Origin: CAZADA01 sp964636945
GTDB taxonomy: Bacteria; Pseudomonadota; Alphaproteobacteria; Caulobacterales; Maricaulaceae
Direction of reading: 5' to 3'
Length of the DNA: 29,489 nt
Assembly: GCA_964636945.1 (NCBI GenBank)
Contig: CAZWVH010000035.1
Span: 1-29,489, forward strand
Part shown: positions 1 through 8,532 of the stretch, one piece after another
Layout of the letters: every line of letters begins with the position of its first letter
Numbering within the stretch: position 1 is the first letter of the stretch
The notes under the pieces: generated by a model
Databases searched by the model: none
What the model saw: the letters and a program-made list of their open reading frames with translations, nothing else
Told to the model about the DNA's origin: nothing
Made by a program: the position numbers and the translations under genes

Positions 1-545
1 AGCAGAGTGAGGCCGTCCACATGGCGGGCGGTGACGGGCTCGTCTTTGGCAAAGACCGCGGGCTCGCCATAACTCGTTGCGCCATTTCGATGATGAACAA
101 AGACTTGGGTGCGCTGACAGTCAATCACCCAATACTCGCGAATACCATGTGCGGCATAGATTGACGCCTTGATCCCCAAATCTGTATCGAGTGACGTATC
201 CGCCACCTCAATCACAAGCGAGACGTCAGGTCCGCTGAGATTTTCCAGGCTCACAGCTTTGGGGAACACATAGAAGTCAGGGCTTGGCGCGTTGTTGGGA
301 CGTAAATTCAAGGCCTTGTCGACCACAATGTGAAATGGCTCGGACAGCAAGCTTTCATACAGCCAACGGGTGATTGCCATATTCCAAAGAATATGAACCG
401 GGCCGTCATTGGGCACGCGAAACACCTCCCCGTCCAGCAGCTCGATTTTGTGCTGATGGTCGAAAAAACCCTGACGGGTGAGGGCGATGACCTCATCCAC
501 CGTGAACCGATAGGGCTCGTGAGTCGTGCGCGCTGTTTGAATCAT
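1..545 (-). CDS. Uma2-family (DUF820) putative nuclease, 3' end outside window
   Basis: Reading the minus strand from the ATG at 543-545 gives an open frame of 181 codons that runs off the left edge, so the C-terminus is missing. The family signature is clear: PSPDFYVFP in the middle, then IEVADTSLDTD, a Lys in GIKASIYAAHGIREYW, and WVID. This is the PD-(D/E)XK-like core of Uma2/DUF820 proteins. These are abundant in cyanobacteria and scattered in other bacteria; they are predicted nucleases with no settled biological role. The protein is a clear paralogue of the next gene: both have EP[YH]RFTV about ten residues after the start, the start codons align, and both start regions are preceded by GTGCTA. 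No good Shine-Dalgarno is visible. Family confidence is high; function is unknown. Confidence 0.85.
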   Translation of the reverse strand, partial: MIQTARTTHEPYRFTVDEVIALTRQGFFDHQHKIELLDGEVFRVPNDGPVHILWNMAITRWLYESLLSEPFHIVVDKALNLRPNNAPSPDFYVFPKAVSLENLSGPDVSLVIEVADTSLDTDLGIKASIYAAHGIREYWVIDCQRTQVFVHHRNGATSYGEPAVFAKDEPVTARHVDGLTL

Positions 546-618
546 GTTCACAGTTTAGCACACTCCCACCTCGGCGACATTGATCACGACCCAATGTCCA
601 AATCCGCCATGCGCAGGG

Positions 619-1155
619 TCAGGCCGTCCACATGGCGGGCGGTGACGGCTCGTCGGCGGAAAAAACCGTTGGCTCGGGATAGCTCCCGTCCGTTTGGCGC
701 ACATGGACAAACACCCGGCGCGTCGCACAATCGACGACCCAATACTCTTTGACGCCTCCGGCCGCATAGATGGGCGCTTTGACCATAAGATCAGTGTCAA
801 GAGATGTGTCGGCGACCTCAATGGCGAGCGCCACGTCGGCCCCCGTCAAAGAGTCCAACGGGGTTCCGCGGGGATAAATGTAGAAATCGGGTGACGGCGC
901 GTTATAGGGCGGCAGGCGCAGGGTTTCGTCGGGTACAACGCGATAACGCGATAAATCGAGCTTGGTCATTAGCCATTCATTATTGGCCGCCTTCCAATCG
1001 GTGTGACGAAAACCATCCTGCGGCATTTCAAAGATTCCCCCCTCAAGGAGCTCATGGTCCCGGTCGGTGGGGAGATAGCCATCGCGCGACAACCGATCGA
1101 AATCGGCGACGGTGAAGCGATGTGGCTCGTAAGTGTTCGAATACATCTCAGCCAT
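619..1155 (-). CDS. Uma2-family (DUF820) putative nuclease with an apparent 3' frameshift
   Basis: This 178-residue protein is paralogous to the gene at 1-545 and has the same core: NAPSPDFYIYP, IEVADTSLDTDL, a Lys in MVKAPIYAAGGVKEYWVVD, and DEP near the end. The last residues do not match the family. The paralogue reads DEPVTARHVDGLTL, whereas this frame reads DEPSPPAMWTA and stops. At 647-649 the DNA has one G fewer than the otherwise identical stretch at 31-38. Restoring that base gives VTARHVDGLTL followed by a short tail and a stop at 584-586, for a 190-residue protein of normal family length. The gene is therefore either recently damaged or affected by a sequencing error. It lies 73 bp upstream of its tandem copy and 87 bp downstream of the mutase operon. 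Confidence 0.8.
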   Translation of the reverse strand: MAEMYSNTYEPHRFTVADFDRLSRDGYLPTDRDHELLEGGIFEMPQDGFRHTDWKAANNEWLMTKLDLSRYRVVPDETLRLPPYNAPSPDFYIYPRGTPLDSLTGADVALAIEVADTSLDTDLMVKAPIYAAGGVKEYWVVDCATRRVFVHVRQTDGSYPEPTVFSADEPSPPAMWTA

Positions 1156-1242
1156 GGGAAGAGCCTAGCACAAGACCATGGTAGTTTCACTCTATGTTCT
1201 CATCGCGTGACCAAAGAGTGGGCGGTTTAAGGGGCAAATTTG

Positions 1243-3423
1243 CTAGCCCACCGGCTCAGTCTCGGACGCCGCGCCCAATCTCGGCCCCAAGCCCTCCAGC
1301 ATTTCGATCGCGGATTTGGCGATCACCGCGCCAGGGGGGAACACCGCAGCAGCGCCCATCTGGCGCAGCACCGGCACGTCGTCGGGCGGGATCACCCCGC
1401 CGGCGACGATCATCACGTCCGACTTGTTGAGATCGGCCAAGGCCGAGCGCAGGGCTGGAACCAAAGTCAAATGACCGGCGGCCAAGCTGGAGGCAGCGAC
1501 CACATGGACGTTTTCCTCGGCGGCCAATTGGGCGGCTTCTTCGGGGGTTTGGAAGAGGGGGCCGAGCACCACGTCCCAGCCCATATCGGCGAAGGCCGAG
1601 CCAACCACCTTTTGGCCGCGGTCATGGCCGTCCTGGCCCATCTTGGCGATGAGGACTTTGGGCGGCTTGCCATGGCGTTTGGTGAATCGCTCCGCAGCCT
1701 GGCGGGCCTTGACGACGAACAGGTCTTCCCCCGCTTCGCGCGCGTAAACCCCTTTGAGCATGGCGGGCTTGGCTTCGTGCCGGCCCCAGGCAGCCTCGAG
1801 AGCGTCTGACATCTCCCCAACGCTGGCGCGCGCACGGGCGGCCTCGATGGTCAAGGCAAGCAGATTGCCATCGCCGGTTTCGGCGGCGTTGGTCAGTGCA
1901 GCCAGGGCGGCCTCGACCCGTTTGGGATCACGCTCGGCGCGCAGTTTTTCAAGCCGCGCAATTTGGGCCTTGCGCACTTCCATATTGTCGACTTTGAGCA
2001 CGGGCACGGTGTCCTCGGACTCCGTCTGGAAGGCATTGACACCAATAATCGGGCGCTGGCCGGTGTCGATGCGCGCTTGGGCTTCGGCGGCGGCGGTGGC
2101 GATGCGGGTTTGGGGCAAGCCTTGTTCGATGGCTTTGACCATGCCGCCCAATTGATCAACTTCTTCGATGTGCTTCAGCGCGCGCGCGGCCAGCTGTTGG
2201 GTGAGCGTCTCGACGTAATAACTGCCGCCCCAGGGATCGATGGCGTCGCACATATGCGCTTCGGTTTGCAGGAGGATCTGCGTGTTGCGGGCGATGCGCG
2301 CGGCGAAGTCCGCGGCGAGCGCGAGCGCCTCGTCGAGCGAATTGGTGTGCAGGCTTTGCGTGCCGCCATCGACGGCCGCGATCGCCTCAAAACAGGTGCG
2401 CGCCACGTTGTTGTAGGGATCTTGAGCCGCCAGCGACCAGCCGGAGGTCTGGCAGTGGGTGCGCAGCATGATGGATTTGTCGGAATTTGGCGCAAATCGT
2501 TCGGTGACCAGCTTGGCCCAAAGCAGGCGCGCGGCGCGCAGCTTGGCGACCTCCATGAACACATTCATGCCGATGCCGAAAAAGAACGACAGGCGCGGGG
2601 CGAATGTGTCCACGTTGAGGCCCGCCTCTTGACCGGCGCGAATGTAATCCAGGCCGTCGGCGAGAGTGTAGGCCAGCTCCAGGTCGGCGGTCGCTCCGGC
2701 TTCTTGCATGTGGTAGCCGGAAATGGAGATGGAGTTGAACCGCGGCATATGCTCGGCGGTGTAAGCAAAAATATCGGAAATGATCCGCATTGAATGCGCG
2801 GGCGGGTAAATATAGGTGTTGCGCACCATGAATTCTTTGAGAATATCGTTTTGAATTGTGCCCGTGAGGTGTTTCTGTTCCACGCCCTGTTCTTCAGCGG
2901 CCACAATATAGAGCGCCATTACCGGCAGGACCGCGCCGTTCATGGTCATGGACACTGACATCTGATCGAGCGGGATTTGATCGAACAGAATCTGCGCATC
3001 CAGAATGGAATCGATGGCCACGCCCGCCATGCCCACATCGCCGGCCACGCGGGGATGGTCGGAGTCATAGCCGCGGTGCGTGGCCAAATCGAAGGCGACC
3101 GACAGTCCTTTTTGCCCCGCCGCCAGATTGCGCCGGTAGAATGCGTTGGAGGCCTCTGCGGTGGAAAAGCCCGCATATTGCCGGATGGTCCAGGGCCGCT
3201 CCACAAACATTGTGGGGTACGGTCCGCGGATAAATGGCGCAAAGCCTGGCAGAGTGACAGCAAGGGTCGGTTCTGGGACGTCGCTGGCGCTGTATGTGCG
3301 CTTGATCTCAACGCCCTCCGGCGTGCGCCACGGTTGGGTCATCTGAGGTGCGCGCTCGGATGCGACGAGGTTTTCAGTCGCGGCGTCATAGCTGAGGTTT
3401 GAAAAGTCTGGACCGTTCGTCAT
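1243..3423 (-). CDS. mutB: Methylmalonyl-CoA mutase, large (catalytic) subunit
   Basis: Adenosylcobalamin-dependent interconversion of (R)-methylmalonyl-CoA and succinyl-CoA, the last step of propionyl-CoA assimilation. The 726-residue protein follows the Propionibacterium MutB sequence closely. An N-terminal TIM barrel contains YAGFSTAEASNAFYRRNLA, GLSVAFDLATHRGYDSD, GTIQNDILKEFMVRNTYIYP and SGYHMQEAGATAD. The C-terminal cobalamin-binding domain has KMGQDGHDRG with the lower-ligand His near residue 600, followed by GPLFQTPEEAA, SSLAAGHLTLVP and AGGVIPPDD. Its ATG overlaps the stop of the upstream small-subunit gene by 4 bp (ATGA), so the two are probably translationally coupled. No meaB chaperone or epimerase gene is visible in the window. 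Identification is very secure. Confidence 0.97.
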   Translation of the reverse strand: MTNGPDFSNLSYDAATENLVASERAPQMTQPWRTPEGVEIKRTYSASDVPEPTLAVTLPGFAPFIRGPYPTMFVERPWTIRQYAGFSTAEASNAFYRRNLAAGQKGLSVAFDLATHRGYDSDHPRVAGDVGMAGVAIDSILDAQILFDQIPLDQMSVSMTMNGAVLPVMALYIVAAEEQGVEQKHLTGTIQNDILKEFMVRNTYIYPPAHSMRIISDIFAYTAEHMPRFNSISISGYHMQEAGATADLELAYTLADGLDYIRAGQEAGLNVDTFAPRLSFFFGIGMNVFMEVAKLRAARLLWAKLVTERFAPNSDKSIMLRTHCQTSGWSLAAQDPYNNVARTCFEAIAAVDGGTQSLHTNSLDEALALAADFAARIARNTQILLQTEAHMCDAIDPWGGSYYVETLTQQLAARALKHIEEVDQLGGMVKAIEQGLPQTRIATAAAEAQARIDTGQRPIIGVNAFQTESEDTVPVLKVDNMEVRKAQIARLEKLRAERDPKRVEAALAALTNAAETGDGNLLALTIEAARARASVGEMSDALEAAWGRHEAKPAMLKGVYAREAGEDLFVVKARQAAERFTKRHGKPPKVLIAKMGQDGHDRGQKVVGSAFADMGWDVVLGPLFQTPEEAAQLAAEENVHVVAASSLAAGHLTLVPALRSALADLNKSDVMIVAGGVIPPDDVPVLRQMGAAAVFPPGAVIAKSAIEMLEGLGPRLGAASETEPVG

Positions 3424-4826
3424 TTCGCCACCTCCGGCGTGGGAATGTCCTTGGCTTGATACCGATTGACGCCCACCACCACGTCGTCGCCCGCCTGCAT
3501 GCGCGCCTCTCGAGCCTCGCGGACGGCCGCGATCTCATCCGATAGCTGACCGGACAACGCATAGGCCAGCGCGCCGCCGCCAGTCTCAATGGCTTGGAAT
3601 TTCTCCCATGCCGCACGCGCTAGCCGATCGGTGAGCGCTTCGTGGGTGAAGGAGCCAGCGGCTGGATCATCCACCGCGCCCAAATGCGATTCCATCAGCG
3701 CGATCAGGTGTTGGTTGCGCGCGATCCGCCGGCCGGTTTCGGTCGCTTTGCCAAGCGGTTGGGTAAAGGGCAGGGCGACGATGGCGTCAGCGCCGCCTAC
3801 CCCCGCGCCGAGAACGGCGCATGCGGTGCGGATCTGGTTTGTCCATGCATCGTCGGCTTGAAGCATCCGTCCCGACGTCCAGGCTTCGATCGTTGCGATC
3901 TGAGCGTCTGCTTCACCACCAAAGGCTGCCGCGATACGGGCGAAAACCCTCCGCGCCGCCCTGAGTTTGGCGATGGTCAGGTGCACATCAGGCGTCGCCG
4001 CCAGCGCCAGCTGGATCCGCGGGGCGACCACATTGGCGCTATGGTCATGTTCGTGCGCCAAACGACAATAGGCGGCGACGCAGGCGGCGGTCCACGCCAG
4101 CTCCAACACCTCATCTGCGCCAAGCTCATGGGCGAAACAGCCATCGGCGACAAACACATGAACATTGGGGCGCGTGTTCTGCGCCTGTTCAAGGAAATAG
4201 AGCGACTGGGCGCAATCATGATCGATATGAGCGCCGCTGGCGTTGGCGCCCAAGACGAGGGCGGCGTCAAACGGCGCCAAATTGAGCGCGCCGCGCACCG
4301 CGCCCGGGGCCAGACCACGCGCATCCCAAACGCTGAACATGACCTCAGCGCCCATAAAGGCGGCCTGGCGCGAGGCGTCGCGTTCCTTCCAATAGGTCAG
4401 CGACACTGGCGCGATATCGAGAAAGACATTGCTGAGTGTGGTTTCCAGATCAGCGCTGTCTTTGAGCGCCAATCCGGCCTCGCTGTCAGGATCAATCACC
4501 AGAGCAAGCGAGGTGGCTGCGCCCTTGAGTTCGTCCAGCGCCAAGGCGTTGGCGTCCTTGGGATCGCTTAGGTCCACAAGAGCGCGCACATCCCAGGCCA
4601 ACTCACCAGCATTGGCGGGATGACGACGGCTGATCACTCCATCAGCATCCGCTCGATCATGAGCAGTGAACAATGGCCCCCGAGCCAGTCCGCCTTCGGT
4701 CCGACGGACGAGGTGAGCAAGCCCTTCGGCTTTTTCGCCCACGGACCTTTCCATCCAATCGTCTTGCGTGAACGTGGGAAACTCTTGGACGTCCAAGTGG
4801 ACATTTGAGTGTTTTGTGTCGGGCAT
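3420..4826 (-). CDS. mutA: Methylmalonyl-CoA mutase, small (beta) subunit
   Basis: Non-catalytic partner of the heterodimeric mutase, encoded immediately upstream of the large subunit with a 4-bp overlap. The 468-residue protein has the degenerate TIM-barrel sequence typical of the small subunit: an early GLARGPLFTA-like segment, LHLTI/KLRAARRVFARIA, and the barrel end QAGDDVVVGVNRYQ, which corresponds to IGVNKY in MutB. It ends just after that point, so it lacks the vestigial C-terminal cobalamin-type domain of the roughly 640-residue Propionibacterium MutA. It has no DGHDRG motif, as expected for a subunit that does not bind B12. The ATG at 4824-4826 was chosen as the first in frame; the Shine-Dalgarno is weak (GAGG well upstream). 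The 89 bp upstream probably hold the operon promoter, but I could not place it. Confidence 0.9.
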   Translation of the reverse strand: MPDTKHSNVHLDVQEFPTFTQDDWMERSVGEKAEGLAHLVRRTEGGLARGPLFTAHDRADADGVISRRHPANAGELAWDVRALVDLSDPKDANALALDELKGAATSLALVIDPDSEAGLALKDSADLETTLSNVFLDIAPVSLTYWKERDASRQAAFMGAEVMFSVWDARGLAPGAVRGALNLAPFDAALVLGANASGAHIDHDCAQSLYFLEQAQNTRPNVHVFVADGCFAHELGADEVLELAWTAACVAAYCRLAHEHDHSANVVAPRIQLALAATPDVHLTIAKLRAARRVFARIAAAFGGEADAQIATIEAWTSGRMLQADDAWTNQIRTACAVLGAGVGGADAIVALPFTQPLGKATETGRRIARNQHLIALMESHLGAVDDPAAGSFTHEALTDRLARAAWEKFQAIETGGGALAYALSGQLSDEIAAVREAREARMQAGDDVVVGVNRYQAKDIPTPEVAK

Positions 4827-4915
4827 TGGTCGGCCTTTGCCTCATTGTTGTCTAGTTGTCAGTTGTGCGGCGGCATGGTGTGTCGGTCAACCATTCGACA
4901 TTGAGAATGGGGCGA

Positions 4916-6697
4916 TTACGGCGCGTCTGCAGCGTTAGCCGGCAGAGCCCAAATTCCCGATCCGCCAAGTAATCCAGACGCGTTCTCCACACTGCCTTCG
5001 GCAGGTTTGAGGCCGCGGGCCGCTGGCGAAGCCCCGGCAAATAAGGCCTCGGCAATATCAGCGAGGACATCAGGGCGAAACAGCGTGGCGCCGGCGCCTT
5101 CGTTCGGGGGCGCAATGATCACGTGGACGCCTTGGTCCGGATTGGGTCCGAATGACGTCAAGCCCACGGGAGCCGGATCGTTGGACCATTCGGCCACCAG
5201 ATTGAGCGTGGGATCAGCCGGCGCAACATAGATACTGGTTAGGTCGGCCGCCGTGCGCCCCTGCGCCAATTGCGAGCGCAAGCGATCTTCGGTGGTGTCG
5301 GGGACCGTCAGGATGATATGGGCAATGGGTGGCGGCATTGGCGGATTGGCGGTCTCCGCGTCGGATTGCGTAGAACCAAGGGTTTCCAGGCCGCCCAGGG
5401 CAACTCTGGCGCCCAGCCCATCGGCAATAACCCAGATGGGGCCAAATCCGCTTGAGCTGAGATAGTCAATAAACTCCGCAAACACTTTGCCTGAGCGATC
5501 GGCGAGCAAAGTGTCGCGCTGATAAGCCACCGGAGATCGTTCGCGCAAGCTGGGCCAGGAGAAAACAGCTGCCTCACCGTCCAAATTCAGTTTGTAGGCC
5601 AGTTGAGCGGTGAGCTCAGCGCTGCTGGCCACGTTGTGTCCGTGAGAGGGGACAAGCACCAAGAGGGGACCGCGCGGGTGTGGGGTTGGCCCTGTTGTTG
5701 TCGTGTTCGTGTTCGCGTTACGCTCAATCAGCCGCACGATCGGCGCTTCCGGCGGATCGTTCGGTCGCCATCTCGCCTCAGCAAGAATCAAGCGTCCGCC
5801 AAGGTCGACGCCAAACTGGGGGCCAGCCTGATTAACGGTCACAGAGCGATCGGATCCGATTAAGATGGAGCGCCGCAGGGCTGCGCGCTCGAGTGTCGCT
5901 GGGCTGTCACCATCAGCGGAACCGTCGGATGCGCGAAAGCTCATACTGTCGACGGGCCGCTGGTAGACAGCCGGCGTGAGGCCGTTGGTCGATTTGCGCA
6001 CATCTGAACGCATGGTGGCGATCGCTGATCGCGCGTCCCGGTTAGATTGCACCATTTTGGCCATTGCCGCTGCGAACGGCGACACCACGTCCTTGCGCCG
6101 CATCGCTGCGCGATCAGACGGCCCCGATAGGATTAAAGTGCCATTTTCGGGAGGTTCGATTGGGCCAATTCCCGCCGCCAGTCGGAGGCCTCGCGCCGCC
6201 TCATTGAGGGTGATGGCGTCAATGGCCACCAAACTTGCCCCCGCCGATGCGCCCACTTTAGCGGTGACGGCGTCGGCGCTCACTGTGCTGGCGGTGAGCT
6301 CCAGTTCAGACTCAAATTTTGCATCCACCCCAAACAAATAGGCCCGACCGTCCACTTGGGCCCCATGACCAATGAAGTAGTAAACGCCCAAAGCCTCGCC
6401 CCGCATGGCGTCCAAATTTTCCGTGAGCCAAAAGCCGGCTTGACGAATGTCGCCGGCCGTAGCGTTGGGATAAACGCGCACTTCATATCCCGCTTGGCGA
6501 AATGCTTGAGTCAGCGCCACGGCGTCTTCGCTGGCGCCTTTCAAGGAAGACAGGCCGTCGCCATAGTCTTCGGCATAAACAATGACAGCAAAGCGGTCTT
6601 CGGCATGGGCGCTGACAGAACAAACAAGCATCAGCACGAGGACGCCCAATTTGCGCGCGACGCGACAACATCGATCAGCCAAGTAGAGCTTCAGCAT
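4916..6697 (-). CDS. Secreted caspase-like / DUF900 hydrolase-like fusion, both catalytic sites degenerate
   Basis: The 593-residue protein begins with a signal peptide (hydrophobic residues about 17-30, cleavage near AHA-ED). Residues about 34-250 form a caspase (peptidase C14) fold: FAVIVYAEDY at the first strand, LKGASEDAVALTQAF, and YYFIGHG with the catalytic-type His at about 111. At the second catalytic position the family has DAC; here the strand reads LVAIDAITLN, so the Cys is replaced by Ile at about 162. Residues about 344-560 resemble DUF900 alpha/beta hydrolases: LLVLVPSHGHN, VFSWPS, and VIADGLGAR where the family has HS[ML]GxR. The nucleophile Ser is thus Gly (about 427), and the late His is not evident. 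It follows fbpB by 113 bp on the same strand. Role unknown; it may bind or scaffold rather than hydrolyse. Confidence 0.75.
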   Translation of the reverse strand: MLKLYLADRCCRVARKLGVLVLMLVCSVSAHAEDRFAVIVYAEDYGDGLSSLKGASEDAVALTQAFRQAGYEVRVYPNATAGDIRQAGFWLTENLDAMRGEALGVYYFIGHGAQVDGRAYLFGVDAKFESELELTASTVSADAVTAKVGASAGASLVAIDAITLNEAARGLRLAAGIGPIEPPENGTLILSGPSDRAAMRRKDVVSPFAAAMAKMVQSNRDARSAIATMRSDVRKSTNGLTPAVYQRPVDSMSFRASDGSADGDSPATLERAALRRSILIGSDRSVTVNQAGPQFGVDLGGRLILAEARWRPNDPPEAPIVRLIERNANTNTTTTGPTPHPRGPLLVLVPSHGHNVASSAELTAQLAYKLNLDGEAAVFSWPSLRERSPVAYQRDTLLADRSGKVFAEFIDYLSSSGFGPIWVIADGLGARVALGGLETLGSTQSDAETANPPMPPPIAHIILTVPDTTEDRLRSQLAQGRTAADLTSIYVAPADPTLNLVAEWSNDPAPVGLTSFGPNPDQGVHVIIAPPNEGAGATLFRPDVLADIAEALFAGASPAARGLKPAEGSVENASGLLGGSGIWALPANAADAP

Positions 6698-6783
6698 TGC
6701 TGTCTCGTCTTAACGCGTCTTTATGACGCCGCAGTAGATCGCCAACACTGAATTATCGGCCATGCCGCTCAACTTTGTCGATC

Positions 6784-6803
6784 AAAAATGCACTTACGTG
6801 CGC
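6784..6803 (-). terminator. Weak candidate terminator after the iron permease gene
   Basis: Just downstream of the fbpB stop on the minus strand, GCAC-gtaa-GTGC is followed by ATTTTTGAT. The stem is only four base pairs, so this is tentative. If it is functional, the caspase-like gene downstream would need its own promoter in the remaining gap. Confidence 0.3.
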
Positions 6804-6810
6804 ATTGCCG

Positions 6811-8436
6811 TCATTGATCGCTGAGTTTGTTAAGAAGGATGACCGGCGCGACGCCAATGGCAACCAGGGCCAAAGCGGCAACCGAAGCCTCGGATAATCT
6901 CTCGTCGCTGGCGAGACGGTGAACCGCCGTCGCCAGCGTATCGAAGTTAAACGGGCGCAAGACGAGTGTCGCCGGTAATTCGCGCATGGCGTCCACAAAC
7001 ACGAGCATGAGGGCGACCAATACTGGTCGGCGCAAGAGCGGGACGTGGATTGCCGTCACGACTTTCCACGGTGATGCGCCCAAACTGCGCGCCGCGGAGT
7101 CGAAGGAGACGGGGATGTTTGCATGGCCACTGGAGATCGCGGAATAGGATACGCTGAGGAAACGCACGACGTAGGCGTAAATCAACATGGCAGCGGTGCC
7201 GGTGAAAATCAGGCCCGTGGACCAGCCAAATTGGTCTCGGAAGAACATTGCCAAACTGCGATCGACGCTTGAAACAGCCGCATGTAGCCCAACGGCCAAA
7301 ACCATCCCGGGAACGGCATAACCTAAGGTGGCCACCGAGGATATCTGGCTGGTGACCGAACGCGGCGCGGCGCGCTGCGCATAAGCGATGAGTAAGGCGA
7401 TGAATGTGGCGATCACGGCAGCGAGGACGGATACGGAGAGGCTGTTGCCCGCCAGCTTGACGAACTGGTCATTGAACACTGCGCTGCTTGCGTTGAATGC
7501 ATTGATGATAAGCAAGACCACCGGACCGGCAAAGCCCAACAGCACGGGTAAGCCGCACGCCAGAATGGCGACCGCCGCTTGCCAGGGCCGGAGCACGGCG
7601 CGCGGCGCGGCGATGGCGTGACCGATGGCGCTGCCCAACTCTCCCTTGCGGGATGCTCGTTCCACGATAAGTAGGACAAACACCACAATCAGCGCCAATG
7701 CAGCCAGCTTCATGGCCGCGTCCCGCTCGCCTAAGCCATACCATGTGCGAAAAATTCCGATGGAAAAGGTGGGGACGCCGAAGTGCTCTGCAACGCCAAA
7801 CTCGGCCAGAGTTTCCATTAAAACCAGGGCTAGTCCGCCAGCTATGGCCGGTCGCGCAGCTGGAAGCGCTACGCGAAGGAACGCGGTCCACGGTCCGGCA
7901 TTCAAGGATCGCGCAGCGCTGAGCAACAATCCTGACCGCGCGGCGAATGCCGCCCGGGTGATGAGATACACATAGGGATAAAGCGCGATGCTGAGCACAA
8001 ATCCAGCGCCGGGCAGGCTGCGAATATTGGGAACCCATAATGCATTTGGGGCCAATCCGGTCCAAGCGCGCAGTGTGGATTGCACCGGTCCTGCAACATC
8101 CAAAAAATCGGCGTAGGCATATCCCAATATGTAAGCCGGCGACGCCAAGGGCAGCACCAACAACCAGCCGAAAATCGCCCGACCCGGGAATTCAGTGCTT
8201 GCAATCAGCCAGGCGGTCGCCACACCGATCACCGATGTCCCAACGCCGACAATTGCAAGTAATATCAGTGTATTCCAAATATATTGCGTAAGGACCGTCT
8301 CGCGCAAATGCACCCATGCTGCGTCTGCGGGGGCCAGAATGCTGAACGCCGTGACAAATATTGGAAGGGCGCACATCAGTGCAATGGCGGCGACGCAAAA
8401 GGCGCCCAAACGTGACAATACTGATCGAGCGAACAT
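6811..8436 (-). CDS. fbpB: Ferric iron ABC transporter permease (FbpB type)
   Basis: Inner-membrane permease of a Fe(III) uptake system; 541 residues with two fused MetI-type halves, as in FbpB/SfuB. The EAA-loop motifs that dock the ATPase are AARSLNAGPWTAFLRVALP in the first half and SAARSLGASPWKVVTAIHVP in the second. Many hydrophobic helices surround them. The frame stays open upstream as far as 8718, but that extension would overlap the divergent fbpC and has no transporter-like sequence. The ATG at 8434-8436 (MFARSVLSRLG) gives the usual family length. No clear Shine-Dalgarno precedes it. The gene is divergent from fbpC across 96 bp that contain a Fur-like box, so the permease and ATPase are probably co-repressed by iron. 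Confidence 0.92.
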   Translation of the reverse strand: MFARSVLSRLGAFCVAAIALMCALPIFVTAFSILAPADAAWVHLRETVLTQYIWNTLILLAIVGVGTSVIGVATAWLIASTEFPGRAIFGWLLVLPLASPAYILGYAYADFLDVAGPVQSTLRAWTGLAPNALWVPNIRSLPGAGFVLSIALYPYVYLITRAAFAARSGLLLSAARSLNAGPWTAFLRVALPAARPAIAGGLALVLMETLAEFGVAEHFGVPTFSIGIFRTWYGLGERDAAMKLAALALIVVFVLLIVERASRKGELGSAIGHAIAAPRAVLRPWQAAVAILACGLPVLLGFAGPVVLLIINAFNASSAVFNDQFVKLAGNSLSVSVLAAVIATFIALLIAYAQRAAPRSVTSQISSVATLGYAVPGMVLAVGLHAAVSSVDRSLAMFFRDQFGWSTGLIFTGTAAMLIYAYVVRFLSVSYSAISSGHANIPVSFDSAARSLGASPWKVVTAIHVPLLRRPVLVALMLVFVDAMRELPATLVLRPFNFDTLATAVHRLASDERLSEASVAALALVAIGVAPVILLNKLSDQ

Positions 8437-8490
8437 GTGACGAAACTGATCTTCAGGCCCAAAGGAGCTAGCCCTTTGCGGCAATCCTAG

Positions 8491-8512
8491 CTTAGAATAG
8501 TTCTCATTCGCA
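8491..8512. promoter_or_regulatory. Fur-like box in the fbpB/fbpC divergent promoter region
   Basis: Read on the minus strand the site contains TGCGAATGAGAA followed by CTATTC, with GAAT-N7-ATTC symmetry. The 12-mer TGCGAATGAGAA recurs exactly in the piuC control region, and the core TGCGAATGA recurs before fbpA. It lies between the two divergent starts (8436 and 8533), as expected for joint iron control. Confidence 0.55.
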
Positions 8513-8532
8513 GCTGTCAAGAGGAGCTGACT

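Noticed and set aside
1963..2793. Long plus-strand open frame (276 codons) inside mutB
   Set aside because: It is an antisense frame created by GC-rich codon bias opposite a highly conserved gene, with no motifs.
3642..4571. Long plus-strand open frame (309 codons) inside mutA
   Set aside because: Antisense to a well-supported gene; the sequence is low in recognisable structure.
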